DNA of 26,530 nt from Gracilaria domingensis (Eukaryota > Rhodophyta > Florideophyceae > Gracilariales > Gracilariaceae), in NCBI GenBank assembly GCA_022539475.1, contig VCMS01000211.1:101895-128424 (forward strand), read 5' to 3'. Made by a program: the position numbers and the translations under genes. Below, piece by piece: positions 6,191-14,533 of the stretch (positions are counted from its first letter, which is position 1; each line of letters begins with the position of its first letter). The notes under the pieces are model-generated. The model ran no database searches. It worked only from the letters and a program-made list of their open reading frames with translations, and was not told the origin of the DNA.

Positions 6191-8988
6191 AGAGCGACTA
6201 CCTGGGCAACCCAAGTCTCTGAATCTTCTCCGCTTACCAATACAGTGGAAAACTTTGGCTTTCTACTGGGACCAAATGCTGGAGAAGCGAAGACACGTTG
6301 GATGATGGGGTATTTGGGTCGTCCCAGCTTAAGTGCCTTAGAAGACGAATCGAAGTGTTCAAGAGTCGGAACGAAACCGCCTTTCACGACGGCCGAATTC
6401 ACCAGAGTTATCCTTGTCTTTTCTGGGAAGTATGTAATAGAGTGCTCATCCAGTGTTTCTTTCACGAGACTGAGGAAAGGAGGAAGGGCCTGTTCACCAA
6501 TTTGATCAAGAATCGACCTTGTGTCCGTACTTGAGAACATTTCTCTAACAGCAGTCCATGTTTTTGAACTGGACATACTTGAAACACAATGTTGAAGAGC
6601 TCGTAAAGTGAAAGAACGCCCTCTCATTGCAAACCGAGGAAGCTGTGTGGAAGTTCCTGGTAAACCTGGATTACGCTGGTAAGGAGTATTGCCATTCCAT
6701 TGCTTTCTAACATGTCCGTGCTCAATGGAGCGAATAGTCTCCTCCACAGCCGTTGCTGTTCTTCTGGACGTCTTTTTGTAGTGTCTTTTAAATAGCAGGT
6801 GTGCATGTTCGTATATGCCTGCGTCGTAATACTTGATACTTCCCAGACGGCGAATATCGTCCACGAGATGATCGAGAAGATGAAACTTCAGAGTTCCCAG
6901 TCTGGAGGGATGAAAATCCGCCAGAGTCTTTGTTGCGGAACGCTTGAAGGCTTCAATCTCCGAACTAAGACACAGGAGAGAGCTTTCAGTCCAATACGGG
7001 TCACGATTGTATCTGAATAAGGTCGAGAGCAAGTCCGAATACTGAGAGAAAACGGTTGTGATTGGGGCAACGTCCTTTTCTCCACAGCATATGTCAAAGA
7101 ATGCTCCTATGAAGGGAAAGACCATGTCAAGTGCTTTGTAGTTTTTGGCCTCCAGCATTCCACGGAGACCGTCTTTCGTGAAGATACCATTCAAAGATTT
7201 GCCTTTCTCCTGCGTGGAGAAATCGATATGTAAACCTTTGGCAGGAGAATCGCGTTCTATGGCAGCTAGAATTGCGTTTGCATGGTTGAGGAGTTGGGTG
7301 CGTATCGTTCGAAATGAACGCGATGCAGATGTTCCTATTGTGGTGCACAGGGTGTCTGACTGCAGTCTCTCGATTGTGGCCGTTTTTATTAACTTTGAGA
7401 TGCCGAGATGCAAGTTGTGTAATGGTTCGAATGAGAACAGACTGTATGGAGACAATCCCGGGATCATTCCAAGGCTTACGGAAGTTTCGAGGAACGAAGG
7501 AATGAGAGATATGGAATTTGAACGCATCAGAGTATCCGCTTGAGATCTCCTCTCCCTCGCACGACGTGGACGTCTTTCCGCCTCGTCTCTTTGTGCATGT
7601 TGTAAGATAGCTTTGTATGTTTTTCGGATGCTTTTCGTGTGCTTTTGAGAACGACCGTTGAATGAGGTGGGAACGGGACTGCATAAAGATGAGCGAGGGG
7701 CTTCGCATCTATGACACGGGCTTTCCGTTTTGGTCCCATGAAGAATGGACATAATGTCCTTAGCCTCAGGAATATCCGCACAATAACTTGCAAGCAGAGG
7801 ATGGCACACTCGACTTAGTTTGCATTCCCCGATGAACTGAAAACCTTTCTGCGTGAGATTTAGAATGGGCTCCAGGACTTGTCGAAGAGATTCTTGAAGG
7901 ATTTGCATCCTGGACTCGCGTAGAGACTTGCTAGAAACAAATGGCATTGCGTCTGCTTCAGATGCGGAAACCTCGATCAGTGTGGTAGGGAAGTATGCCA
8001 CTACTGTGAGGTCATCACGGATACACTTACGGCGAAGCTGGTCGGAGAAGTTGAGAAATATGAGGTGAAGAGGATAGGCGGTAACCGATGTTTGCTTTAG
8101 AGTTGTTGAAGACTTATCGGTGTATACCTGCAGAAGACCTACGAAAGATTCACTGTAACTTATTTCTTGGGAGTACCACACTATTCTACTATCCAAAAAG
8201 CCCATGACCATTTCCTTAAGTTTTGAGGTGGCGTCTCTTGCGAGAGAGCCGGACATGGGGTGAGATATTTTCGTGGAGTGGGTCTGAGGTATAGGGTGGA
8301 AGAATGTGTTTTCGTTGTTAGCCAACTGGAGCTGTTTCACAAGTGTCTGAACGGGGTCTCTCGTGTAGAGGGTGGCGCTGAACTTACATCCTTCTGGCGA
8401 CACAGTTCTGCGATTGAAACCGTCCTTTGAGGCGTATCGTTCGAAAATGGCCTTCTTCAGTTCTGTACAGCGCTTGGAACTTGTTATGGTCTCGTTGAAT
8501 CGCTTTTGCGAGAATCGCGGGTCCCGAAGTAGCCCAATTAGCTCGTCCGCCTCACGATGACCAAGGTTGGAAGCTACTGAAGCCAGACAAACCGTGAGAT
8601 AATCCATATGCAAATCACCGAGGGCCTCCTCAGAAGGCACTGGGCGGGAACTGCTTCCGTGTTCTCGCTCTAATGACGCGGGAGCCGGGGAAGGAGAAAC
8701 ACAATGCGAAGTGTCCGGAATGGGAGGGGAGCACGGAGTGGGGTCGACGATGTCCTCGGACACTGGAGGCTCGGGAAGGCGACAAGGGGCAGTGACCGTT
8801 TCAAAAGATGCGGGCGCGGGTGCGGAAAGCTTGAGACGCTTGCTTCTCCGAATGGGCCGGCTATTGTCGTCTTTCAGCGCTGCTTTCAGACGAAACGGGC
8901 AATGGTTGACATGCTGTTGAAGGGATAAGACTCCTCGGCGAGTAACGAAGGGGCACCCACGCTTCTTATGTGTACAGTAGTAGACCAT
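6088..8988 (-). CDS. KDZ/Plavaka-like DDE transposase
   Basis: Catalyses cut-and-paste transposition in the nucleus. Start chosen at ATG 8988 (the frame is open to 9084) because the next residues form a compact C/H cluster: YYC-x6-C then QQHVNHC, a C2HC-type zinc finger, followed by a basic patch RPIRRSKRLK. Family signatures in order, numbered from 8988: YTDKS (D291) then AYPLHLIF and RRK as in the Plavaka core; HPLLASYCADIPEAKDI then the knuckle C425-H-R-C428; F-E521-PLHNLHLGI530, the D/E-x-x-H-x-LHLG box; and K701-F-H-LLDH with RRLGSIKYYDAGIYEHAH. Length of 966 residues (about 1058 with the shifted end) is normal. C-terminal homology appears to leave this frame around 6130-6190, so this copy is either decayed or has a base missing. 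Catalytic acids are not assigned without an alignment. Confidence 0.75.
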   Translation of the reverse strand: MVYYCTHKKRGCPFVTRRGVLSLQQHVNHCPFRLKAALKDDNSRPIRRSKRLKLSAPAPASFETVTAPCRLPEPPVSEDIVDPTPCSPPIPDTSHCVSPSPAPASLEREHGSSSRPVPSEEALGDLHMDYLTVCLASVASNLGHREADELIGLLRDPRFSQKRFNETITSSKRCTELKKAIFERYASKDGFNRRTVSPEGCKFSATLYTRDPVQTLVKQLQLANNENTFFHPIPQTHSTKISHPMSGSLARDATSKLKEMVMGFLDSRIVWYSQEISYSESFVGLLQVYTDKSSTTLKQTSVTAYPLHLIFLNFSDQLRRKCIRDDLTVVAYFPTTLIEVSASEADAMPFVSSKSLRESRMQILQESLRQVLEPILNLTQKGFQFIGECKLSRVCHPLLASYCADIPEAKDIMSILHGTKTESPCHRCEAPRSSLCSPVPTSFNGRSQKHTKSIRKTYKAILQHAQRDEAERRPRRARERRSQADTLMRSNSISLIPSFLETSVSLGMIPGLSPYSLFSFEPLHNLHLGISKLIKTATIERLQSDTLCTTIGTSASRSFRTIRTQLLNHANAILAAIERDSPAKGLHIDFSTQEKGKSLNGIFTKDGLRGMLEAKNYKALDMVFPFIGAFFDICCGEKDVAPITTVFSQYSDLLSTLFRYNRDPYWTESSLLCLSSEIEAFKRSATKTLADFHPSRLGTLKFHLLDHLVDDIRRLGSIKYYDAGIYEHAHLLFKRHYKKTSRRTATAVEETIRSIEHGHVRKQWNGNTPYQRNPGLPGTSTQLPRFAMRGRSFTLRALQHCVSSMSSSKTWTAVREMFSSTDTRSILDQIGEQALPPFLSLVKETLDEHSITYFPEKTRITLVNSAVVKGGFVPTLEHFDSSSKALKLGRPKYPIIQRVFASPAFGPSRKPKFSTVLVSGEDSETWVAQVVALIRISSLILHLPHQRWHSSGISRFYPPQQTSTTY

Positions 8989-9098
8989 GGGAAGAAGAAC
9001 TGAACGAGAAACGACGAGAAAGACTGCAAGGGAAGGGCGTCCGAAGGGAGAAGGAGGTCGAGCGACAGTCAAGATCGACGTCATGCTGAGAACGGAGA

Positions 9099-9124
9099 AT
9101 ATATTTTGAGTTTAAATCACGTGC
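9099..9124 (-). promoter_or_regulatory. CACGTG box and AT-rich TATA-like element upstream of the transposase
   Basis: On the minus strand a perfect CACGTG (9119-9124) is followed by AAATATATT around 9099-9107, about 110 bp upstream of the chosen transposase ATG. CACGTG plus TATA recurs before other starts in this window (22.5, 22.9 kb). Promoter function is inferred. Confidence 0.35.
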
Positions 9125-9357
9125 TTTCGTTCAAAAAGGAACGTAGGTACACGTCGACCTCAACACAAGGGTGTACTTCTCGTATTATCTACCACTGGTT
9201 ATAAACCTGTGGTTTCCCAACGTTGTACGCTGTACACTTGTCCAATCTCGCACAGAAAAATAAATCTCTTCCCTTCGCCGCCGCTGTCGCGCCTCCGACG
9301 TCCGAACTTCCGTTACCGTCGTGAGCCATGCCATCGATATCATCGCGTTATACTCCG

Positions 9358-9432
9358 CTCCGTCGTACTTTTTCCCGCCCTCCACTTTATGGAGGCTCCA
9401 TAAAGTAGAGGGCGGAAGAAAGTAGGACGGAG
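9358..9432. repeat. 75-bp near-perfect palindrome
   Basis: Arms 9358-9394 and 9396-9432 pair at 33 of 37 positions around a single central G; the inner 11 bp ACTTTATGGAG/CTCCATAAAGT are perfect. It could extrude as a cruciform or fold as an RNA hairpin if transcribed. It lies in non-coding DNA 370 bp upstream of the transposase start. Confidence 0.85.
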
Positions 9433-9710
9433 TCATCCGTATCTCAGGGATGTATTCCGTGCAGTCTTTTCGTACGTTCTTCCATATCCTTCCACGTATC
9501 TTTGCTCTAAACTAACCAATCCTCACCGCGTTTCTTCGCGCTCTGCGACATGGAAACGGCAGGAAATAAGCTAATCACCCTCAACTTCTTCTATTTGTTC
9601 AAGATATAGAACGAGTTGAAGGGTGAAAACGGGAACCCGGTAACCCAAACCGACGACTGTAAGTACGCGACCAATAGTTCATTTCGTTGCGCCATAGGCT
9701 CTAGCTCTGC
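9433..9710. other. Non-coding stretch, nothing recognised
   Basis: No convincing ORF, RNA gene or repeat was found. Near 9668 a segment GCGACCAATAGTTCATTTCG loosely resembles the arm of the hairpin at 10044-10114, so it may be a degenerate boundary of the duplicated segment that follows. Confidence 0.3.
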
Positions 9711-10053
9711 CTGTTCGGGATAGGCGATTCTGGTACTTGGTTGAGACATAGGTTTCTGTCTCGTTTATCGCATCTTGCGGTATGTTTGCTGCATGGGCAT
9801 TCTCGGTGTCGTTGCTTGTGAGTTCTTGCTTCGAGACCTTTCGCGTTTTACGATGAATGGATTGCTGGTAATCTAACCGATCACTTTCCTTCTTCTTCTT
9901 CCTTTTGCGAGTTACTAGGTCCCTCGACTTTTCTAGCGCAACGTTTCTGTTTTGCTTTATCAATGGTACGTTCCATCGCAATTCAAATGTTTCCAACGGA
10001 GCATTGACTAACTTATGGATACTTTCTGCTTGCGTATACAGGTAAACGACCAA
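9679..10053 (-). pseudogene. Protein-like relic in repeat copy 1 (unknown family)
   Basis: The minus strand has an open frame reading LVVYLYTQAESIHKLVNAP, TFELRWNVPLIKQNRNVALE, then a basic RKRKKKKE stretch. Just upstream the same frame also gives WIWRDEIK across the hairpin. Copy 2 keeps this frame for the first 60 residues with mostly conservative changes (V/I, E/D, L/M, K/R/Q), then stops. This suggests a once-coding segment that was duplicated. The family is not recognised, and a short non-coding ORF is the alternative. Confidence 0.3.
9711..10050. repeat. 340-bp direct repeat, copy 1
   Basis: Starts CTGTTCGGGATAGGCGATTC and ends GTATACAGGTAAACGAC; it recurs about 415 bp downstream (10125-10465) at roughly 90% identity. 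The two copies are separated by a long hairpin (10044-10114). Confidence 0.9.
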
Positions 10054-10114
10054 TTTTATTTCATCTCTCCAGATCCATCATCGATCTTGAGAGACAAAAT
10101 GAAATTGGTCGTTT
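10044..10114. repeat. 71-bp hairpin between the two direct repeats
   Basis: Arms 10044-10069 and 10089-10114 match at 23 of 26 positions (AAACGACCAATTT paired with AAATTGGTCGTTT at the base). The loop itself contains AGATC/GATCT, and flanking ACAG/CTGT adds 4 bp outside. It sits exactly at the junction of the duplicated segments, as expected for a fold-back or duplication endpoint. Confidence 0.85.
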
Positions 10115-10124
10115 TACTGTCTGA

Positions 10125-10465
10125 CTGTTCGGGATAGGCGATTCTGGTACTTGTTTGGGATATAGGCTAGATTCTCGTTTATCGCGTCTTGCGGTATGTT
10201 TGCTGCATGGGCATTCTCGGTGTCCTTGCTTGTGAGTTCTCGCTTCGACACCATTCGCGGTTTACGATGATATGGTGGGCTGGTAATCTAACCGATCCCT
10301 TTCCTGCTTCTTCTTCCGTTTGCGAGTTACCAGGTCCCTCGACTTTTCTAGCGCAACGTTTCTGTTTCGTTTTATCAATGGTACGTTCCATCGCATTTCA
10401 AATGTATCTAACGGATCATTGACTAACTTATGGATAATTTCTGCTTGCGTATACAGGTAAATGAC
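10125..10465. repeat. 340-bp direct repeat, copy 2
   Basis: Second copy of 9711-10050, with the same start and the end GTATACAGGTAAATGAC. Its minus-strand reading frame is interrupted by TAA at 10262-10264, in contrast to copy 1. Confidence 0.9.
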
Positions 10466-10472
10466 TTTTGAT
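10262..10472 (-). pseudogene. Truncated second copy of the unknown relic
   Basis: Reads KVIYLYTQAEIIHKLVND, TFEMRWNVPLIKRNRNVALE, LVTRKRKKKQERDRLDYQ, then stops. It is colinear with the relic at 9679-10053 but ends 60 residues earlier than copy 1. No function can be assigned. Confidence 0.3.
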
Positions 10473-10502
10473 GCGGACGTAGCTCACGAGTTGCAGGTGC
10501 AG

Positions 10503-10554
10503 GTTCCTCAAGTAGGGAACCATGCATCTGGGCATGGTTCCCTACATGAGGAAC
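10503..10554. repeat. Hairpin with 23-bp arms
   Basis: Arms 10503-10525 and 10532-10554 pair at 22 of 23 positions with a 6-nt loop. It is the first of three hairpins standing side by side. Confidence 0.9.
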
Positions 10555-10555
10555 G

Positions 10556-10588
10556 GAGAGGATGAGGCGCTTCGCGCCTCATCCTCTC
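10556..10588. repeat. Perfect 15-bp-stem hairpin with 3-nt loop
   Basis: GAGAGGATGAGGCGC pairs perfectly with GCGCCTCATCCTCTC around TTC. It begins one base after the preceding hairpin ends. Confidence 0.95.
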
Positions 10589-10634
10589 GGAGTGCGTATG
10601 TGTTCTACCGATACAGCCGATGGTGGAGGTGCCC

Positions 10635-10654
10635 TCTGCGGCATCTGCCGCAGA
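10635..10654. repeat. Perfect short hairpin
   Basis: TCTGCGGCA-TC-TGCCGCAGA, nine base pairs in the DNA palindrome sense. Third member of the cluster that starts at 10503. Confidence 0.85.
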
Positions 10655-11100
10655 TTGCGCCTACACCCGCTCCATTATGGGGAAATGGTACATGTAATAT
10701 AGCGAAGTAGTGGTTAGCAAAAGCGGTCGATAGAAGAATAGATACGAATAAAACGGTATGATTTCAGAATGGGCATCATCTGTACTAGCACTAGTATTCC
10801 ATGCGTTGCAGGGTATCATTCCGCAGAAGGTATCGTGTAATGTGCACCTTAATGGAAACTGAACCTAGACTTCGCGAAATACCGTTCAGGTAGCCCTCGA
10901 CTAAAGAACTAGCACGAGTGGAAAACCCCCCAGTATTTACTGCACAGAGATTCTGGACGACCCAAGCAATTATCTGCAAACTTTGAAATAATTGATCTCG
11001 ATATTTTTTCAAAAAATTTACTGGACGACCCTTGCCAATTTCTGGACGACCCTCGCCAAAAACTAGCATCTGCAAGAGACAGACGTTCTAGTAATTAGGT
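10655..11100. other. Non-coding stretch, nothing recognised
   Basis: No credible gene. The only local pattern is a short repeat CTGGACGACCC that occurs three times between 10953 and 11052 with AAATTT-rich spacers, so it may be a decayed small repeat. Confidence 0.35.
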
Positions 11101-11800
11101 TTCCGTTATTGCTACACGGCATGTCTTATGAGTTTGCATGTTTGTCTAAAGGTTCTCGTTCACTGCGTAGAATTCTCGTTCGCCTTAAGAGCTTTCTGAT
11201 CTCGCCATATGGGTTCATTTTAAATCGTATGGTTTCCTTTATCATCTTATACTTCCAGTGTTCACCTCATCACTTGTGATACGCTTCCGTTTCTCGTCCT
11301 ATTTATAAATTGGCTTTCCTTCCGGTCTTATGCTTCCCATCTTCTTCACGCATATGTTTTCAAGTCGTTTTGCTATCGTTCTCCATCTTATGGCTGCGGT
11401 TCTTTCAGTTTGTCTGCGTTCTCGTAGGCTTCTTCTTCTCTTCATCTGTATGCAAAGCCTTCGTTCGAAGCGGTTCTGATCAATCTCTTTCAACTTTCTT
11501 TCCCCGTTTCGAAGCTTATCAGGTCGTCGTTCGTTGCTTCGTTCTTGCCACAACGTCTTTCGCCTTACGCACATCTTCATTGAACGAAATATGTACCACG
11601 ATCTCATGGTCTCAGCATGCTGCTTCCATCCCTGTCTCTCCCAATAATGATATTTCATTAACATGGAAAGTAATCTTCTGCTGTTCACGTTTTCTGTTGT
11701 TTGCACCTTTACCCCCAACTCACGTAGCTTCTTTTTCATGCGAATCGTGGTTTTTCTCATCGATTCTGGCCATCTCCACAGGGGAGATCATAGGGGTTGT
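11101..11800. repeat. Pyrimidine-rich, low-complexity tract on the plus strand
   Basis: Long stretch dominated by T and C with scattered CTTCTC/TTCGTT/CTTAT motifs. On the minus strand it yields an Arg/Lys/Glu-rich 153-codon ORF (11299-11760), and the plus strand is open at the same time. The strong strand asymmetry explains both, so I do not call a gene. It may be a degenerate minisatellite. Confidence 0.4.
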
Positions 11801-11877
11801 AGCGTCTATAATATATATGTTTAGGTTTCACACCATTTAGGTAGAGGTTGGTTAAGAGCAAACAGAGCAATTATTTA

Positions 11878-12365
11878 TGGATGCTGGTGGATTTGGAGAT
11901 TTTTGGATTTTTAATTGCGGCGGGATTTTTTGTTTTGGAGGATTTTGTGGATTTAGGGCATTTAGAGATTTTTTAAATTGATGAGCATGGCGGGATTCAT
12001 GAGATATAGAGATTTTGCGTTTTTAGCAGATTTTTGGATTTTAAAAATTAAGCGCATTTAGCAGATACAGCGCATTCATGGATTTAGTAGTTATAGAGAG
12101 TATAGAGAATTTAGAGATTTAGGAGATTCATCAGATTAAGCGTTTTAGATGATTTAGAAGGTTTAGAAAATATAGGGATTCACTGGATACACAGATGTAC
12201 GGTTTTTACTAATTTACAAGGTTTAGCAAATTAAAGAATTTTGAAAAATTATCAGATCTACGGATTTAACCGATTAAGCGGTTATAGGGAATTTTTAAAA
12301 TATAGGGATGTATGTGATTTAATAAGATAGAGCCGATTTTGGGATTTATTTGTTTAGGACAATTT
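11878..12365. repeat. Degenerate GATTTAGAG-type AT-rich repeat tract
   Basis: About 490 bp are built from variants of GATTTAGAG, ATTTAGCAG, GGATTT and GATATAGAG at roughly 9-10-nt spacing. C is almost absent from the plus strand. The motif resembles TTTAGRG telomere-like words but is too irregular for a telomere. The near-helical period could bend DNA. Confidence 0.6.
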
Positions 12366-12428
12366 AAGGATTACACGTTGGTCAAGTACCAGAGAGCGGA
12401 TGTGGATTGCAGGAATGGTTCGTGAGAT

Positions 12429-12447
12429 TGCAGGAATGATTCCTGCG
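12429..12447. repeat. Palindromic motif TGCAGGAATGATTCCTGCG (variant copy)
   Basis: Matches the 19-bp palindrome found at 22781, 22839 and 25821 except for the middle T and the last base. A more degenerate copy, TGCAGGAATGGTTCGTGAG, lies at 12408-12426. Confidence 0.75.
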
Positions 12448-12611
12448 ATCGGGTTCGAAACTCGGAAATCCTTCCTGCAGTTGTGGGTGTGACGTGGACA
12501 CGGCACAGACGTTGACTTTTTGGACTGGGTGTTGTACGTGGTACTGTCACACACGTATTAGAAAATGGTATTAAGTAGCGCCAGTGGGCAGTGGGTGAGC
12601 AAGCAAAATTC

Positions 12612-12654
12612 GCTGCAGCGCAGTCGGTACTGGCCATGCCGATTACGCTGCAGC
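12612..12654. repeat. Hairpin with 16-bp arms
   Basis: Arms 12612-12627 and 12639-12654 pair at 14 of 16 positions (outer nine perfect: GCTGCAGCG/CGCTGCAGC). The loop includes TGGCCA, which recurs inside the next inverted repeat (12679-12736). Confidence 0.85.
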
Positions 12655-12678
12655 AACGGGGGTTGCGGGTTCGATCCT

Positions 12679-12736
12679 CCACATGCACGGCATCCTGCAT
12701 GCACTGGCCATGCACGCTGCACGTCGTGCAATGTGG
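12679..12736. repeat. Imperfect inverted repeat around ACTGGCCATGC
   Basis: CCACATGCACG pairs with CGTGCAATGTGG with one bulge, and the interior TGCATGCACTGGCCATGCA is itself nearly palindromic. It shares the CTGGCCATGC core with the preceding hairpin. Confidence 0.6.
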
Positions 12737-12758
12737 GGGTTTCGTGCCGCACAATGAT

Positions 12759-12778
12759 GGAGTGGCTTTTGCCACTCC
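12759..12778. repeat. Perfect hairpin GGAGTGGC-TTTT-GCCACTCC
   Basis: Eight perfect base pairs with a TTTT loop, in non-coding DNA. Confidence 0.9.
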
Positions 12779-12837
12779 AACGTTTTTGTTGGGCTGATCA
12801 TTTTTGCAGGAGCTGGGGGAACAGATAGGTACTGTGG

Positions 12838-12859
12838 CTAGCACAACATGTTGTGCTAG
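12838..12859. repeat. Perfect 22-bp palindrome
   Basis: CTAGCACAACA followed directly by TGTTGTGCTAG, no spacer. Unlikely by chance; suits a dimeric DNA-binding site or a cruciform centre. Confidence 0.95.
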
Positions 12860-13256
12860 TCAGAAGCAGCTTCCATTCCCTCAGCCCAAATGGAAAGTAC
12901 TTGTCATTTTGCAGCGCGGGACATTGCAAATGGCATGTATGGGAACGCCTACTAGATGGAGACGGAGAAAGACTTGGCCTGAAACGTTAAGATGAGTAAG
13001 TTGCATACCTACTGCAACGGGGCCAAAGCCGGTCCGGGAGCGGTCGTGGTCCAGAAACACTTAGGACATTCGGGACAGTTCGTTGTGACAAGTGTGATGT
13101 CACGCACGCAGATGTGCAGAGAAGACGTAGAAATAAAGGAAGAAAATATAGTGCAAGGCATGTAAGCGTGAGGTGGATAATGCAGCCAGTGTGACAACTT
13201 ATCACAGCCACGAAGAAGATAGGAGATATATAATCAACATCGAAATGTTTGTGCTA

Positions 13257-13311
13257 TCGGTTACGTAAAGAACCAAGAGCCACAGATTTGTGTGGCTCGT
13301 GACGTAACCGA
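13257..13311. repeat. Two-tier hairpin
   Basis: Outer arms TCGGTTACGT (13257-13266) and ACGTAACCGA (13302-13311) are perfect; the inner stem GAGCCACA (13277-13284) with TGTGGCTC (13291-13298) is also perfect around GATTTG. The nested design suggests a folded RNA or an extruded DNA structure. Confidence 0.9.
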
Positions 13312-13523
13312 GACGCAAGCCAAGGCGTGTAACGAAGTGAGTTGCTCGCACTCTTGCCACGTAGTGGAGTCAGTGTTCCGCACATTCAGCAGGGTATCTC
13401 AATCGTGGCGGCTGTTGAGCAGACCAGACTTCCGAGGAATATGTCATTTCTCCTGTATCGACCGGCCTGAGAAGCGTTGCCATGATATATCAATCTTGAG
13501 GCCCTCTCCCGCAAAAGGGAGAT

Positions 13524-13599
13524 CTCCATCACCCTCCTGCGACGCAACATTCATACAGAACTGTCTGTATGATTTTTGCGTAGCAGGATGGTGATGGAG
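13524..13599. repeat. 76-bp nested hairpin
   Basis: Arms 13524-13547 and 13576-13599 pair at 22 of 24 positions; after a 3-nt internal loop the perfect inner stem TCATACAG/CTGTATGA (13551-13558, 13565-13572) closes on AACTGT. Its size and shape resemble a small-RNA precursor, but no transcript evidence is available. Confidence 0.9.
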
Positions 13600-13927
13600 T
13601 ATGCCACCGACAATACTATAACTGAGGATGAAAGTACGGCTCGTAGTATGCGGAGAGGTCTGTATGACAGTGTATCACTTCAGGCAGCGGGACGGATCCC
13701 GATCTTGTTGGGTATATGCTAAGGTGCAGATGAGAGAAACGCTTCTGTAGGCCATAACTTGGGCGACGGAAAATAACTGAAGCATTCCTCGGCTGCCGCT
13801 AGCTATACACAGTGAGATATGAGATTTGTGTAAGTGGTTGTGGAACTAGAATTTGTGGAGGAACTGTTCCGTAGCTCTGTCATCACGAATTATGGTTGCA
13901 GTGAGCTTCAAACTAGCCAGCGGCGAT

Positions 13928-13952
13928 TGTACGCCGGCTGCATCGAATCGAA
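13928..13952 (+). repeat. 25-bp direct repeat, first copy
   Basis: TGTACGCCGGCTGCATCGAA plus TCGAA recurs at 14033-14057 with one substitution (CATC to CACC). It lies about 600 bp upstream of the recombinase start; a binding-site role is speculative. Confidence 0.75.
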
Positions 13953-14032
13953 AGAACGCATCATGTTTGATGAAGCTCCAACTTACGGGGAGATTCAGGT
14001 CGGACGCGTTGGGCACTGTGGCCACCAACAAC

Positions 14033-14057
14033 TGTACGCCGGCTGCACCGAATCGAA
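14033..14057 (+). repeat. 25-bp direct repeat, second copy
   Basis: Copy of 13928-13952, offset 105 bp. The remaining DNA from 13600 to 14533 shows no gene; a TATAAG at about 14395 could serve the recombinase gene. Confidence 0.75.
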
Positions 14058-14533
14058 TAGACGGGTAATTCTTTTATGGTCCAATGTATCAGCAGTTTCA
14101 AACACCGCGCCTTGGAGGGCTCCTTACAACTCAATTCAGGATCGTTCCTCACTATATTGTGGTAATCCCCATATGCTGACTGTCGCTACCGACCGTGATG
14201 GTCATTGATTGTGGTTGAGAAAAAGCGGTAAGACTGTTAATACACGACGTTTGAGGGCAATGGAGTCGTATACACACAATTTGATAATATCATCACCCGG
14301 TGTAAGTTTGATGCTCATATTCGGAGCGAGGCGATGTGACTTGGAAATCGTTCGGGGTGGTGAAGAGGACGGTGACATGGGGTGTGGTGTGCTTATAAGA
14401 GGAGGTAGAGTGGTCCAGAAAATGGCGGAGTTCAGTCAGAGCCAAACGACAACAAGTCTCTTTTTCCTACTGGAACCCTCGACTTCGTGTTAGAGTGTAC
14501 AGCTGAATACTACTGTGATTCTTAGTATCCATC

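Noticed and set aside
11299..11760. 153-residue Arg/Lys/Glu-rich minus-strand ORF
   Set aside because: Both strands are open here, and the composition continues beyond the stop, so it is explained by the strand-biased low-complexity tract.
11878..12365. Internal telomere (TTTAGGG type)
   Set aside because: Exact TTTAGGG units are rare and never in tandem; spacing and words are too variable.
12590..12695. tRNA-like sequence (GGTTCGATCC B-box word with GTGGGTG/CATGCAC acceptor-like pairing)
   Set aside because: The T-stem is weak, the D-arm is not formed, and the middle is a 16-bp hairpin that fits no tRNA cloverleaf.
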